A DNA stretch of 64,000 nt from Solirubrobacterales bacterium (GTDB lineage: Bacteria > Actinomycetota > Thermoleophilia > Solirubrobacterales > Solirubrobacteraceae), in contig PKXY01000045.1 of assembly GCA_003132505.1 (NCBI GenBank), forward strand, positions 30,569 through 94,568, given 5' to 3'. Within the stretch, counting starts at the first letter, position 1, and every line of letters begins with the position of its first letter. The notes beneath the pieces are model-generated. The model searched no databases. It was not told the origin of the DNA and saw nothing but the letters and a program-made list of their open reading frames with translations. Shown piece by piece: positions 26,231-35,663 of this stretch. Both the position numbers and the translations under genes were made by a program.

Positions 26231-28399
26231 ATGGGCATGACGGAACAGACAGCAGTGGCGCCGTCGGGCACGCACCGGCAGCCACGATGGCGGACCGGCA
26301 GTTGGTCGGGAACACGGGACGACGAGCGCGTCGCGGAGCAGCGCTGGGTCCGACCGGCGCTGATCGCACTGCTCGTGGTGACCGCGGGTGCCTACACGTG
26401 GAACCTCAGCGACTCGGGCTACGCGAACAGCTTCTACGCGGCGGCAGTGCAGGCCGGAACGGAGAGCTGGAAAGCGTTCTTCTTCGGCGCGCTCGACTCT
26501 TCCAGCTTCATCAGCGTTGACAAGCCACCGGCGTCGCTGTGGCTGATGGCACTCTCCGGGCGCATCTTTGGCTTCAGCAGCTGGAGCATGCTGCTGCCCA
26601 ACGCATTGGAGGGCGTAGCCGCCGTCGCCCTGCTCTATGGCGCCGTCAAGCGCTGGTTCGGTGCGCCAGCCGGTCTCCTGGCGGGGGCGATGCTCGCGAT
26701 GACGCCGGCCGCGGCGCTGATGTTCCGCTTCAACAACCCCGACGCGGTACTCGTCGCCCTGCTGGTTGCCTCCGCCTACTGCCTGACGCGGGCGATCGAA
26801 GCTGCGAGCTCGCGCTGGATCATCGCGACGGGCGCGCTGATCGGCTTCGCCTTCCTCGCGAAACTGGGTCAGGCGTTTCTCGTTGTGCCGGCGTTCGCGG
26901 GCGCCTACCTCCTGGCGGCGCCGACCTCGCTGCGCCGACGGCTGGCGCAACTTTGCTACGGCCTTGTCGCGATCGTCGTCGCTGCCGGCTGGTGGGTCGC
27001 GATCGTCGCGCTGCTGCCCGCCGGCTCGCGCCCGTTCATCGACGGCTCGCCTGACAACAACATCTTCAACCTGATCTTCAACTACGACGGGTTCAGCCGA
27101 ATCTTCGGTGGCGGCGGACCTGGGGGCGGTGGTGGCGGGTCGATGTTCAGCGGGCCGACGGGGATCCTGAGGCTGTTCAACGATCTACTCGGTGGACAGG
27201 CTTCCTGGCTGCTCCCGGCGGCGCTGGTCGCTCTCGCGCTTGGTCTGTGGCTACGGCGCCGCGCGCCTCGCGTCGACCGCGCCCGCGCGGCACTGATCAT
27301 CTGGGGCGGTTGGCTGCTCGTGACGGCGGCGATCTTCAGCTTCTCGACCGGCGTGATCCACACCTATTACACGGTCGCGTTGGCGCCCGCGATCGCGGCG
27401 CTCGTCGCGATCGGCACGGCCCTGCTGTGGCAGCAGCGCGACGCGCTGTGGGCGCGAATCGTCGCTGCGACCACGGTGCTCGGGACCGGCGTCTGGGCCT
27501 ACGTGCTGCTCGACCGCACGCCGAGCTGGGAGCCATGGCTGCGGCCGCTCGTGCTCGTGACTGCGATCGTCGGGGCCGGAGGGCTGCTCGCGGCGCCGCT
27601 ACTCGGCCGGTTCGCGCGACGGACGGCGGTTATCGCCACGACGTGCGTGGCGGTCGGCTGCTTCGCCGGCCCGCTCGCCTACGCCGCCCAAACAGTCACG
27701 ACGCCGCACGCCGGTTCGCTTCCGAGCGCCGGCCCGACCGTCAGCGGAACGGCGAGTGGACTTGGCGGTGGTGGTGGAGTCGGCGGTCTCGGCGGCGCCG
27801 GGCGATCGGGTGGCTTTGCCGGTGGCCCTGGGCGGTCGGGCAGCTTGCCCGGCGGCGGGCTTCCGCATGGCGCTGCGTCCGGCTCTGGAGTAGGAGGCTC
27901 GGTGCGCGGCGGACTTCCGCGCGGCTCTGGCCCGCGACGCGGCCTGCCGGGCGCAGCGGCGGCAAGCGGATCAGGCCCCGCCAACAGCCTGTTCGGCTCG
28001 CGCGGACATCAATTCGCCGCAGCCGGCGGTGGCGGCACCGGCGGCGCGGGCAATGTGACGATCAGCCGCGCCCTGGCCGAGTTCCTCGAGCGGGACTCGA
28101 GCCATTACCGCTGGATAGCCGCGACCTCGGGCTCGACCTCGGCGGCTGGGATCGAGCTTGCGACCGGCGGTAAGGCCGTGATGGCGATCGGCGGCTTCAA
28201 CGGCAACGGCGGCGAGTTGACGCTGGCCCAGTTCGAGCGCTACGTCGACAACGGCGAGATCCATTACTACATCGATACGGGCGGCGGCTTCGGCGGCTTC
28301 GGCGGTCGGTCCTCGTCGAGCACGAGCGAGATCTCGACCTGGGTCTCCAGCCACTTCAAGTCGAAGACGATCGACGGCGTGACCGTGTACGTGCTCTAG
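26231..28399 (+). CDS. GT39-like (ArnT/PMT-type) membrane glycosyltransferase with Gly-rich C-terminal region
   Basis: Multi-TM; SYAAAVQAG-like NSFYAAAVQAGTESWKAFFFGALDSSSFISVDKPPASLWLMALSGRIFG; HTYYTVALAPAIAALV; Gly-rich tail; upstream in-frame start at 26219 possible. Confidence 0.85.
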   Translation: MGMTEQTAVAPSGTHRQPRWRTGSWSGTRDDERVAEQRWVRPALIALLVVTAGAYTWNLSDSGYANSFYAAAVQAGTESWKAFFFGALDSSSFISVDKPPASLWLMALSGRIFGFSSWSMLLPNALEGVAAVALLYGAVKRWFGAPAGLLAGAMLAMTPAAALMFRFNNPDAVLVALLVASAYCLTRAIEAASSRWIIATGALIGFAFLAKLGQAFLVVPAFAGAYLLAAPTSLRRRLAQLCYGLVAIVVAAGWWVAIVALLPAGSRPFIDGSPDNNIFNLIFNYDGFSRIFGGGGPGGGGGGSMFSGPTGILRLFNDLLGGQASWLLPAALVALALGLWLRRRAPRVDRARAALIIWGGWLLVTAAIFSFSTGVIHTYYTVALAPAIAALVAIGTALLWQQRDALWARIVAATTVLGTGVWAYVLLDRTPSWEPWLRPLVLVTAIVGAGGLLAAPLLGRFARRTAVIATTCVAVGCFAGPLAYAAQTVTTPHAGSLPSAGPTVSGTASGLGGGGGVGGLGGAGRSGGFAGGPGRSGSLPGGGLPHGAASGSGVGGSVRGGLPRGSGPRRGLPGAAAASGSGPANSLFGSRGHQFAAAGGGGTGGAGNVTISRALAEFLERDSSHYRWIAATSGSTSAAGIELATGGKAVMAIGGFNGNGGELTLAQFERYVDNGEIHYYIDTGGGFGGFGGRSSSSTSEISTWVSSHFKSKTIDGVTVYVL

Positions 28400-28414
28400 C
28401 CCTCCCGGCGGCGG

Positions 28415-28442
28415 TGCGGTCCGGCTTTCTCGCCGGACCGCA
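28415..28442. terminator. Bidirectional hairpin between convergent genes
   Basis: TGCGGTCCGGC-TTTCTC-GCCGGACCGCA, 11-bp perfect stem. Confidence 0.65.
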
Positions 28443-28455
28443 TGCCTCCCGCGAG

Positions 28456-29679
28456 CTAGTGCCAGCGGCGACCGCGGCGAGCGTCGCCGCCACCAGCGTG
28501 CTGCCCCGGCCCGACGAAGCGACCCGGATGTGCGCGCTCGTTGCCTCCGATCACGACCTGCGTCGCCGTGACGGTCTCCCCGGAGAGCGTGCCGAACACG
28601 GCCACGTCCTCGCCGGGCTTCACGTTGTCGATCGATACGCCCGTCGCGCCGCGCTCGACGAACGTCGTCGCCGTCGCGGTGGTGTCGACCGTGACCTGAG
28701 TGCGGTCGCCCGTCTCGATGACGAAGTCGCCCCCACTCGGATTCGTTTGGACGGTGCCGGCTGTGGCGAACGTGCCGGTGCTGGGCGGAGCTGCGGCGAG
28801 GATCACGGCGAGGGCTTTGACCGTGCTGGGGCCCGACGGGCTACCGAACACGCCGACGATGTCACCGCTGAGGACGCTCGCAAGGGTCACCTTGCCCGTG
28901 CCACGCTCGAAGTAGAGCGTCGATGAGGTCACCTCAACTGTCTCCGTCCCCCCTCCGCGCGTTTCGATCGTGAAGCTGGTCGCAGTCGATCCGGGGGTGC
29001 CTTGAACGACACCGGCGATCCCCAAGCCGCGGCGGAAGCCACGATGAATCACGACCGCCGACGCGGTGACCGTGGTGCCGGACATAGAGCCGAAGACGGC
29101 GACAAGCTCGCCGCTGGCCACGTCCGTGAGCGAGGCGCCTGGTAGCCAACGCTCGTAATAGGCCGTGGCGGCGCTCACATCGACGGTCTCGCTAACGCCG
29201 CCACGCGTCGTGATCGTGAACGAATTGCCGCTCGGAGTTGCCTGCACGATCCCGACCGTCGCTAGCGTCGCACCTGGCGCGCTGCGCGCCAGCGCGATCA
29301 CGACCTCGGTGGCGGTGACGCTAGCGGCCGATGTCGTCCCGAAAACGGCGACCAGATCGCCCTTCTGCACATCGCTCAGCGACGCGCTCGGCGTGCCGCG
29401 CTCGAGGTAAGTGGTCGAGCCGCCGACGTCGACCGTCTCGCTGGCCCCACCACGCAGCTCGATCGTGAAGCTTGTTGCACCCGCGTCCGGCGTTGCGGTC
29501 ACGACCCCGGCAGCCGCCGGAATGACTGCGCGACCACGCCCATCGCGCTTGACGTTCGCCGAAGCTGACGCCACCGCGATGGTGGCGGCCAGGGCGGCCA
29601 GGGCGGCCGCAGCGAGGACGGCCGAGACTACGCGGCGATGTCGCTTCGGCCCGCGCCGAAGCGCTGTTGGCTGATGCAT
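28456..29679 (-). CDS. Secreted protein with about five DUF5666-like repeats
   Basis: Repeated unit like GVVQGTPGSTATSFTIETRGGGTETVEVTSSTLYFERGTGKVTLASVLSGDIVGVFGSPSG; N-terminal signal segment. Confidence 0.7.
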   Translation of the reverse strand: MHQPTALRRGPKRHRRVVSAVLAAAALAALAATIAVASASANVKRDGRGRAVIPAAAGVVTATPDAGATSFTIELRGGASETVDVGGSTTYLERGTPSASLSDVQKGDLVAVFGTTSAASVTATEVVIALARSAPGATLATVGIVQATPSGNSFTITTRGGVSETVDVSAATAYYERWLPGASLTDVASGELVAVFGSMSGTTVTASAVVIHRGFRRGLGIAGVVQGTPGSTATSFTIETRGGGTETVEVTSSTLYFERGTGKVTLASVLSGDIVGVFGSPSGPSTVKALAVILAAAPPSTGTFATAGTVQTNPSGGDFVIETGDRTQVTVDTTATATTFVERGATGVSIDNVKPGEDVAVFGTLSGETVTATQVVIGGNERAHPGRFVGPGQHAGGGDARRGRRWH

Positions 29680-29809
29680 GTTCCGCCTCCTGTTGGGTTT
29701 GCTTCCGGGGATTGGCTCCCTCATGCGCAGAACCCGCCCGGCGAGCGAAAGGTGCGGCGTTCCCGAGTAACTGGGCAGATCGCCGCGGTGGACCTATACT
29801 GCGCCGCCG

Positions 29810-30157
29810 ATGGTCCTCGTCGGGCATTCGCAGCGCCTGGCCGAGCCGCTGACGCGCCGCCAGCGACGCGGGCTGCTCGGCTGCGGCCTTGGCGTCCTGG
29901 TGGCAACGGTCGTGGTCATCGTGGTCCTGGTGACGAACCACAGGGGCATCGCTCCGGTCTCCGGCCACGGGTGCGTCAGCGTCCTGGTCGCCGGCTCGAC
30001 CGGGGGTGCGCTGCTTTACGAATGCGGCACGACGGCTCGCGCGTGGTGCAAGACCGAGTATGCGCGTCACGACCGACTCGCGCTCGCAGTCCAGCCGCAA
30101 TGCCGACGAGCCGGCATCGCCGCGCCAAAGCAGACAACCGTTTCCGGCTCTTCGTAG
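29810..30157 (+). CDS. Small membrane-anchored hypothetical protein
   Basis: 115 aa with one TM helix (LLGCGLGVLVATVVVIVVLV) and Cys residues in the distal domain. Confidence 0.45.
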   Translation: MVLVGHSQRLAEPLTRRQRRGLLGCGLGVLVATVVVIVVLVTNHRGIAPVSGHGCVSVLVAGSTGGALLYECGTTARAWCKTEYARHDRLALAVQPQCRRAGIAAPKQTTVSGSS

Positions 30158-30237
30158 CAAGGCTGCGAGCGCGCTGGGCGCCAGACGGGGCAGGAAAACC
30201 CCCGGGCGTGCCGGAGAGATCCGCCTAGCCTGGACAG

Positions 30238-31062
30238 GTGGTCAACTGGCGCATCTTCCGCGCAATCAGCTTGAGATCCCTGGCCCTCGCGACGGTCGTC
30301 GCGGCCGGCAGCCTGTGTCTGAGTGCAGCTCCAGCCGGCGCGGCCTCCGTCGCCCGCAGCTTGGCGGCGAACATTCCGATCGGCGCGCTTCCGCAGACCT
30401 GCGACCGGGCGCCAGACGGCGATACCTGCGTCAACGCGGTCGTCGTGGCACTCGACACGGCCCGCGCGGACATCGGCCTCGGACCGTACGTCCTCCCAGC
30501 AGACTTCAACTCGCTCCATGGGACCGAACAGATCCTCGTCCTCTCGAACCTCGATCGCATCGCCTACGGCCTACCGCCGATCACGGGTCTGAGCACCACG
30601 CTTGGGAGCGCAGCGCAGAGCGCGATGTTGAGCGACGTCGACCCTGATCCAACCTCACTCCTCGGCGACCTATCGGTCTACGGCTGGACATCCAACTGGG
30701 CCGGCGAATGGGCCAACGCACCGTATGCCTACTACGAGTGGATGTACGACGACGGCTACGACGGCCCCGAGACCTCGAACATCGACTGCACGTCCGCCGC
30801 CGCGAACGGCTGCTGGGTTCACCGCCGCAACGTCCTTGCCTTCGCGAGCGCCGGGACTCTCTCGCTGGGCGCAGCGGTCGGGACGGACGCGAGTGGCAAC
30901 TCGAGCTACGCGACGACACTGGTATGGACACCGCGCATCAACTGGACGAGCTACAGCTTCACGTGGGCCCAGGCCCAGGCCGAGGGCGCCGGCGCAGCGC
31001 ACAACGGCCGGCTCGCACGCCACCGCCTAGCCAAGCGCCACCAGCATCACACGTCGCATTAG
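30238..31062 (+). CDS. Secreted hypothetical protein, possibly CAP/SCP-like
   Basis: Signal peptide LATVVAAGSLCLSAAPAGAAS; NAVVVALDTARADIGLGPYVLP...WVHRRNVLAF...LGAAVGTDASGNSSYATTLVW. Confidence 0.6.
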   Translation: MVNWRIFRAISLRSLALATVVAAGSLCLSAAPAGAASVARSLAANIPIGALPQTCDRAPDGDTCVNAVVVALDTARADIGLGPYVLPADFNSLHGTEQILVLSNLDRIAYGLPPITGLSTTLGSAAQSAMLSDVDPDPTSLLGDLSVYGWTSNWAGEWANAPYAYYEWMYDDGYDGPETSNIDCTSAAANGCWVHRRNVLAFASAGTLSLGAAVGTDASGNSSYATTLVWTPRINWTSYSFTWAQAQAEGAGAAHNGRLARHRLAKRHQHHTSH

Positions 31063-31104
31063 TGCCGCGTCAGCGCCGCCGCAAGGCTAGAGCTATCGTG
31101 GTTC

Positions 31105-31145
31105 TGGCCGTTTCGCCCGCTGGCGCTGCCGCCACGAAACGGCCA
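31105..31145. terminator. Hairpin downstream of the 30238-31062 gene
   Basis: TGGCCGTTTCG...CGAAACGGCCA, 11-bp perfect stem with a nested TGGCG/CGCCA stem. Confidence 0.5.
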
Positions 31146-31308
31146 CGCTGAGCATCACCCGACGGCGAGACGCAACGCGGCGCTGATCACTCTGCGCGAT
31201 CCCTTCCGGCCCTAGCGCGGCCCGGGCAGCACCCAGAGCGCCGTCAGTGCTCCGCATTCGACCACGGCAGCGATTGATTTCTTGCACCCGCCGGGTCTTA
31301 GCTAGAAG

Positions 31309-32304
31309 ATGACCGGCATGTCAGTGACCGCCAGCAATCGAGATTCCTTCGACGAGTTGATTACGCCGTACCGCTCCGAGCTGCGCGCGCACTGCTACCG
31401 GATGCTTGGCTCGGTCCACGACGCCGACGACGCGCTCCAGGACGCGCTGCTGCGAGCCTGGCGCGGGCTGCCCCGGTTTGAGGGGCGAAGCTCGCTGCGT
31501 TCGTGGCTCTACCAGATCGCAACCAACAGCTGCCTGCGGCTGATCGAGCGCCAGCCGCGGCGGGTGCTCCCGATCGATTACGGCCCGCCCACTGACGCGC
31601 ACGATGAGCCGGCGGCGCCGCTCGTCGAGTCGGTATGGCTGGAGCCGTACCCGGACGAGGCCGTCGCCGAGAGCTCCGCGGTGCCCGAGGCACGCTACGA
31701 GCAGCGCGAGAGCGTCGAGCTTGCCTTCGTGGCAGCGCTTCAGCACCTGCCCGCGCGCCAACGGGCCGTCCTGATCCTTCGCGACGTGCTCGGGTTCTCG
31801 GGCGCCGAGGTGGCCACGACGCTTGACACCTCGCCGGAGGCCGTCTACAGCGCGCTACAGCGCGCGCACAAGACCGTCGATCAGCAGTTGCCCGAGCAGA
31901 GCCAGCAGGCGACATTGCGCTCGCTCGGCGACGCGCGTGTCAAGGAGCTCGTCTCGAACTACGTTGACGCGTGGGAGCGCGGCGACATCGATGCGATCGT
32001 CGCGATGCTCACCGAAGAAGCGACGATCGCGATGCCCCCGGTACCGTCGTGGTACACCGGCATCGCGCAAGTGCGTGTGTTCCTCGCGCGTATACCCTTC
32101 GCCCCGGGATTTCAGCGTCGCGTGCGCGTCGGGCGCGCGAATGGGCAGCTGGCGCTTGGCACCTATAACACGCCGGAGGCCGGCGAGGCACACCATGCGC
32201 TGCAACTGCTGACGCTCACCCCCGAGGGCCGGATCGCGGCGATCACCGCGTTCGTCGGCGTCGAGCTGCAGCCGTTCGGACTGCCGGCCGTAGCGCCGGC
32301 GTAA
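31309..32304 (+). CDS. ECF RNA polymerase sigma factor with C-terminal SnoaL-like domain
   Basis: LRAHCYRMLGSVHDADDALQDALLRAWRGLPRFEGRSSLRSWLYQIATNSCLRLI; LPARQRAVLILRDVLGFSGAEVA; then YVDAWERGDIDAIVAMLTEEATIAMPP. Confidence 0.92.
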   Translation: MTGMSVTASNRDSFDELITPYRSELRAHCYRMLGSVHDADDALQDALLRAWRGLPRFEGRSSLRSWLYQIATNSCLRLIERQPRRVLPIDYGPPTDAHDEPAAPLVESVWLEPYPDEAVAESSAVPEARYEQRESVELAFVAALQHLPARQRAVLILRDVLGFSGAEVATTLDTSPEAVYSALQRAHKTVDQQLPEQSQQATLRSLGDARVKELVSNYVDAWERGDIDAIVAMLTEEATIAMPPVPSWYTGIAQVRVFLARIPFAPGFQRRVRVGRANGQLALGTYNTPEAGEAHHALQLLTLTPEGRIAAITAFVGVELQPFGLPAVAPA

Positions 32305-32381
32305 ATCTTTTCCGGGTCGCGATGGATTGCGACGGTCCGGCGGATCTCCATTGGAAAGAAGCACATACCAAGGAGATCAAA

Positions 32382-33107
32382 ATGACAATCGAAGGCAAGG
32401 CAGTTCTCGTGACCGGGGCCAATCGCGGCATCGGAGAGGCGCTGGTCGAGGAAGCTTTGAGGCGGGGCGCGAAGCGGGTGTACGCCGGTACCCGTCAGCC
32501 CCTGGCGCACGCGGATAGCCGCGTCACGCCGCTGCTTCTGGACGTGACGAACGCGGCGAACATCGAGGCCGCTGTCGAGGAAGTCGAGTCGCTCGACATC
32601 CTGATCAACAACGCCGGGATCGCGCTGTACGACGACCTCAGCGATCGCGTGGCGCTCGAGCAGAGCCTCGAAGTCAACCTCTACGGCACGCATGGTGTGA
32701 CCCAGGCGTTTCTCCCGCGCCTGACCGAGTCGCGCGGAGCGATCGTCAACAACCTCTCGATGATGGCGCTCGCCCCCTTGCCGTTCACTCCGGCATACGC
32801 GATCTCAAAGGCCGCCGCGTTCAACATGACGCAATCGCTGCGCGCCCTTCTGGCCGGACGGGGCGTGAGCGTTCATGCCGTACTGACCGGGCCAACGGAC
32901 ACCGATATGACGCGAGGCTTCGAGATACCGAAGGCCTCCGCGGAGTCCGTCGCGCAAGCCATCCTCGACGGCGTGGAGAGCGGGGACGAGGACATCTTCC
33001 CCGATCCCGCATCGGCGACGCTGGCCGAGAGTTGGCGCAACGGCGCGGTCAAGGCGTTCGAGCGTCAGAACGCCGCGTTCCTACAGGCGAATCCCGTCGC
33101 GGCATAA
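32382..33107 (+). CDS. Short-chain dehydrogenase/reductase
   Basis: VLVTGANRGIGEALVEEALRRGAKRVYAGTR; NNAGIALY; YAISKAAAFN. Confidence 0.94.
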   Translation: MTIEGKAVLVTGANRGIGEALVEEALRRGAKRVYAGTRQPLAHADSRVTPLLLDVTNAANIEAAVEEVESLDILINNAGIALYDDLSDRVALEQSLEVNLYGTHGVTQAFLPRLTESRGAIVNNLSMMALAPLPFTPAYAISKAAAFNMTQSLRALLAGRGVSVHAVLTGPTDTDMTRGFEIPKASAESVAQAILDGVESGDEDIFPDPASATLAESWRNGAVKAFERQNAAFLQANPVAA

Positions 33108-33218
33108 GCAGCACCCCGGATGCGGCACAAGTTTCGGGCACGCAGCGCCGACCGCGACACCCGAGCTTGCCGCCGCGTCCTAGGTGTACAACCCCACTTC
33201 AAAAACTGGAGAGAAATC

Positions 33219-33689
33219 ATGGATTACCACAACTTCACCACTACCTTTACCGTCGACCAGACGGCGGAACAAGCCTTCGCTGCCATCAACGATGTTCGCG
33301 GATGGTGGTCAGGAGAAATCGACGGTCGCACCGACAAACTCAACGACGAGTTCACCTATCGTTACGAGGACGTTCATTATTCCAAGCAGAGGATCACCGA
33401 ATCAATTCCCGGCGAGAGAATCGTTTGGCTCGTTTTGGACAGCTACCTCAACTTCGTCGAAGACACAACCGAGTGGACGGGCACAGAAATCACTTTTGAA
33501 ATCTCGCGAAAGGGCAATCAGACCGAGATTTGCTTTAACCACGTCGGCTTGGCCGAGCATGAGTGTTTCGATGTCTGTTCAAACGCATGGGGCACCTATG
33601 TCAACGGTAGTTTGCGGAGCCTGATCACTACGGGCAAGGGGCGGCCCAACCTGAAGGAAAAAGCGGAGGCTGGAAAGGCGTCTGTCTGA
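33219..33689 (+). CDS. SRPBCC/AHSA1-like protein
   Basis: FTVDQTAEQAFAAINDVRGWWSGEIDGRTDKLNDEFTYRYEDVHYSKQRITESIPGERIVW. Confidence 0.85.
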   Translation: MDYHNFTTTFTVDQTAEQAFAAINDVRGWWSGEIDGRTDKLNDEFTYRYEDVHYSKQRITESIPGERIVWLVLDSYLNFVEDTTEWTGTEITFEISRKGNQTEICFNHVGLAEHECFDVCSNAWGTYVNGSLRSLITTGKGRPNLKEKAEAGKASV

Positions 33690-33768
33690 GTGAGCGCACC
33701 AGTTGGCGAGCGCGAATGCGAGCGTGTAGCCGGCGCTGAGCGATCGGTCGAAAGAGCGGCTTTCGCTA

Positions 33769-34830
33769 TCACACGGCGGAGGCGGTGATCGTTGGGCTGT
33801 GCGCGCCGAGGAAGAAGATCCCGGGAAGGCCCGCGGTCTGGAACCCAGCGTTGCGATTTCGTCTGAGGCTGCTCGATGTGATCGCCATCGTTCCCGTGCG
33901 GTCGTCACTGACGAAGAAGATCGCCCCGCCGCCCTCGTTGGCATGGTTGCCCACGAACAGGCTGCCACCAATCGAGAGCGTCATGGCATCGCCATCGTTG
34001 TAGATGGCGCCACCGCTGCCGCCGCCCGGCGTGCCCGCCTGGGCCGGGTTGGCGCCCGTGCCGATAGCCCGGTTATCCAAGAAACGGCTGTCCAGCACGG
34101 TCCACGAGACGCCAATGCTGCTCAGCGCGCCGCCGTTGCTGCACGCATTTCGCTTGAAGCGGCTATCCACCACATACACGGGAAGGCCGTCGTATTGCGA
34201 CAGCGCTCGGACGGCTCCGCCTCCGATATCCGGTCCATCAGGGTCGCAGCGGTTGTCGCTGAACGTCGTGTTGACTATCCGCAGTCGGCCGCCGCGGGCG
34301 AAGATCGCGCCGCCGCCACCGCCATCGAAGCTCTCGCCGGTCGAGTTGCCGTCCTCGAACGTCAGGTTCTGGACGACCAGCTTGGGGGAGGACTGATCCT
34401 GACAGTGCGGCGTGGTCCAGACCTGCGCCGGATCGCAAGTGTCCATGTAGAGGATCCGCCGGTGGCCCTCGCCGCTGAGCGTCACCAGCCCGCCTCCGTC
34501 GAGCACGACCCGCGAACTGGTGTTCATCACCTTGGCGGTCGCGCTCATCCTGATCGTGACCGGATTGGGCCCGCACGAGAATCGGATGATCCCGCCGGCT
34601 CGCACCGCGGCGACCACCGCCGCAGAGCTGCAGCTGGCCGCAGTCCCGTGCCCCACGACATGCGTCGGATGCGATGTCTCCACCGGGCCCGCGTCGACGG
34701 GTACGGGCACGAAGCGTACGCCGGGGAGTGGCGTTGACGTGGCCGAGCTTGCCGCGGGCACGACGCTGGCGCCCACAACCGCAACGCAGAAGCAGAAGCA
34801 GCAGCAGAGGAAGGTCATCCGTCGTCGCAT
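33769..34830 (-). CDS. Secreted right-handed beta-helix protein
   Basis: Signal-like Cys-rich N-terminus and Pmp-like repeats (GGGGGAIFARGGRLRIVNTTFSDNRC, GGALSSIGVSWTVLDSRFLDNRA, GGGAIFFVSDD). Confidence 0.75.
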   Translation of the reverse strand: MRRRMTFLCCCFCFCVAVVGASVVPAASSATSTPLPGVRFVPVPVDAGPVETSHPTHVVGHGTAASCSSAAVVAAVRAGGIIRFSCGPNPVTIRMSATAKVMNTSSRVVLDGGGLVTLSGEGHRRILYMDTCDPAQVWTTPHCQDQSSPKLVVQNLTFEDGNSTGESFDGGGGGAIFARGGRLRIVNTTFSDNRCDPDGPDIGGGAVRALSQYDGLPVYVVDSRFKRNACSNGGALSSIGVSWTVLDSRFLDNRAIGTGANPAQAGTPGGGSGGAIYNDGDAMTLSIGGSLFVGNHANEGGGAIFFVSDDRTGTMAITSSSLRRNRNAGFQTAGLPGIFFLGAHSPTITASAV

Positions 34831-35084
34831 CGCCCAAAGCGTAGGTCGCGCCGATTAGCGGACGCCGACACTTGACACCGTTGCGGCCGAATGGTCGAGC
34901 GCCACGGCTGGGCACCGACCGAACGTCGGGCAGCCAGCAGCGCGCCGATAGAGCCTTCACCGCTCCCCGCTCTCGCCCAGGTCCGGGAGGGCAATCCGCG
35001 CGAGCACCAACTCGCGGTCAGCGGAGTCGGGTGAGCGGACCGCCGCTGCAGGCCTGCGGTTCCTCTGGTGGAAGCCGTGAAACA

Positions 35085-35603
35085 ATGTCGGGGGTACGGA
35101 TGCGCATCGACGCAACGCTTACTGACGCCGGAATCGGTGACCGAAAGGGCGCGGGTTCACGGCCGCTGACGAGCGTTCTAGTGCTTTTCGAGTCAACTCC
35201 AAGCGGCGTAGCCGCGCTCCAGGAGGCGGCTGAGCTGGCCGACGAGGGCACCGATCTGTCGGTCGTTACGCTCGCGCCACAGAGCGTCGATTCGCGGTGC
35301 TGCGCTCGCGGACCATCTGTCGAGGTCGTCAACTGCGTTGTCCGCGACGCGGCCGAGGACGACCTCCGCGAGGCACGGCAGATTCTCGGCGATACAGGCA
35401 CACGGACGACATTCACGAGTCTCGTAGGAAATCGCGAGCCGCCGCTAACAAAATGGGCCGCGGCGAACGCATTCGATCTCATCGTTCTTCCCGCACGCCG
35501 GTTCTCGGTTGGCGGCCATCCTCTCGCACGCAAGTTGCGGCGCGCGACGACAGCCGAGGTCCGGCTCATCGGGAAACCCAACCGGGCAGTAGGCAAGCGC
35601 TAA
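35085..35603 (+). CDS. Universal stress protein-like
   Basis: TSVLVLFESTPSGVAALQEAAELADEGTDLSVVTLAP...WAAANAFDLIVLPARRFSVGGHPLARKLRRATTAEVRLI. Confidence 0.6.
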   Translation: MSGVRMRIDATLTDAGIGDRKGAGSRPLTSVLVLFESTPSGVAALQEAAELADEGTDLSVVTLAPQSVDSRCCARGPSVEVVNCVVRDAAEDDLREARQILGDTGTRTTFTSLVGNREPPLTKWAAANAFDLIVLPARRFSVGGHPLARKLRRATTAEVRLIGKPNRAVGKR

Positions 35604-35663
35604 ACGCGCAAATCCAAGCGGCCGCGAATGTCGGGCGTTCGCACGACAGTGTCCGGGCCACCT

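Noticed and set aside
27720-28050. Gly-rich region of the GT39-like gene considered as a separate repeat element
   Set aside because: Low-complexity coding sequence without a clear DNA repeat unit
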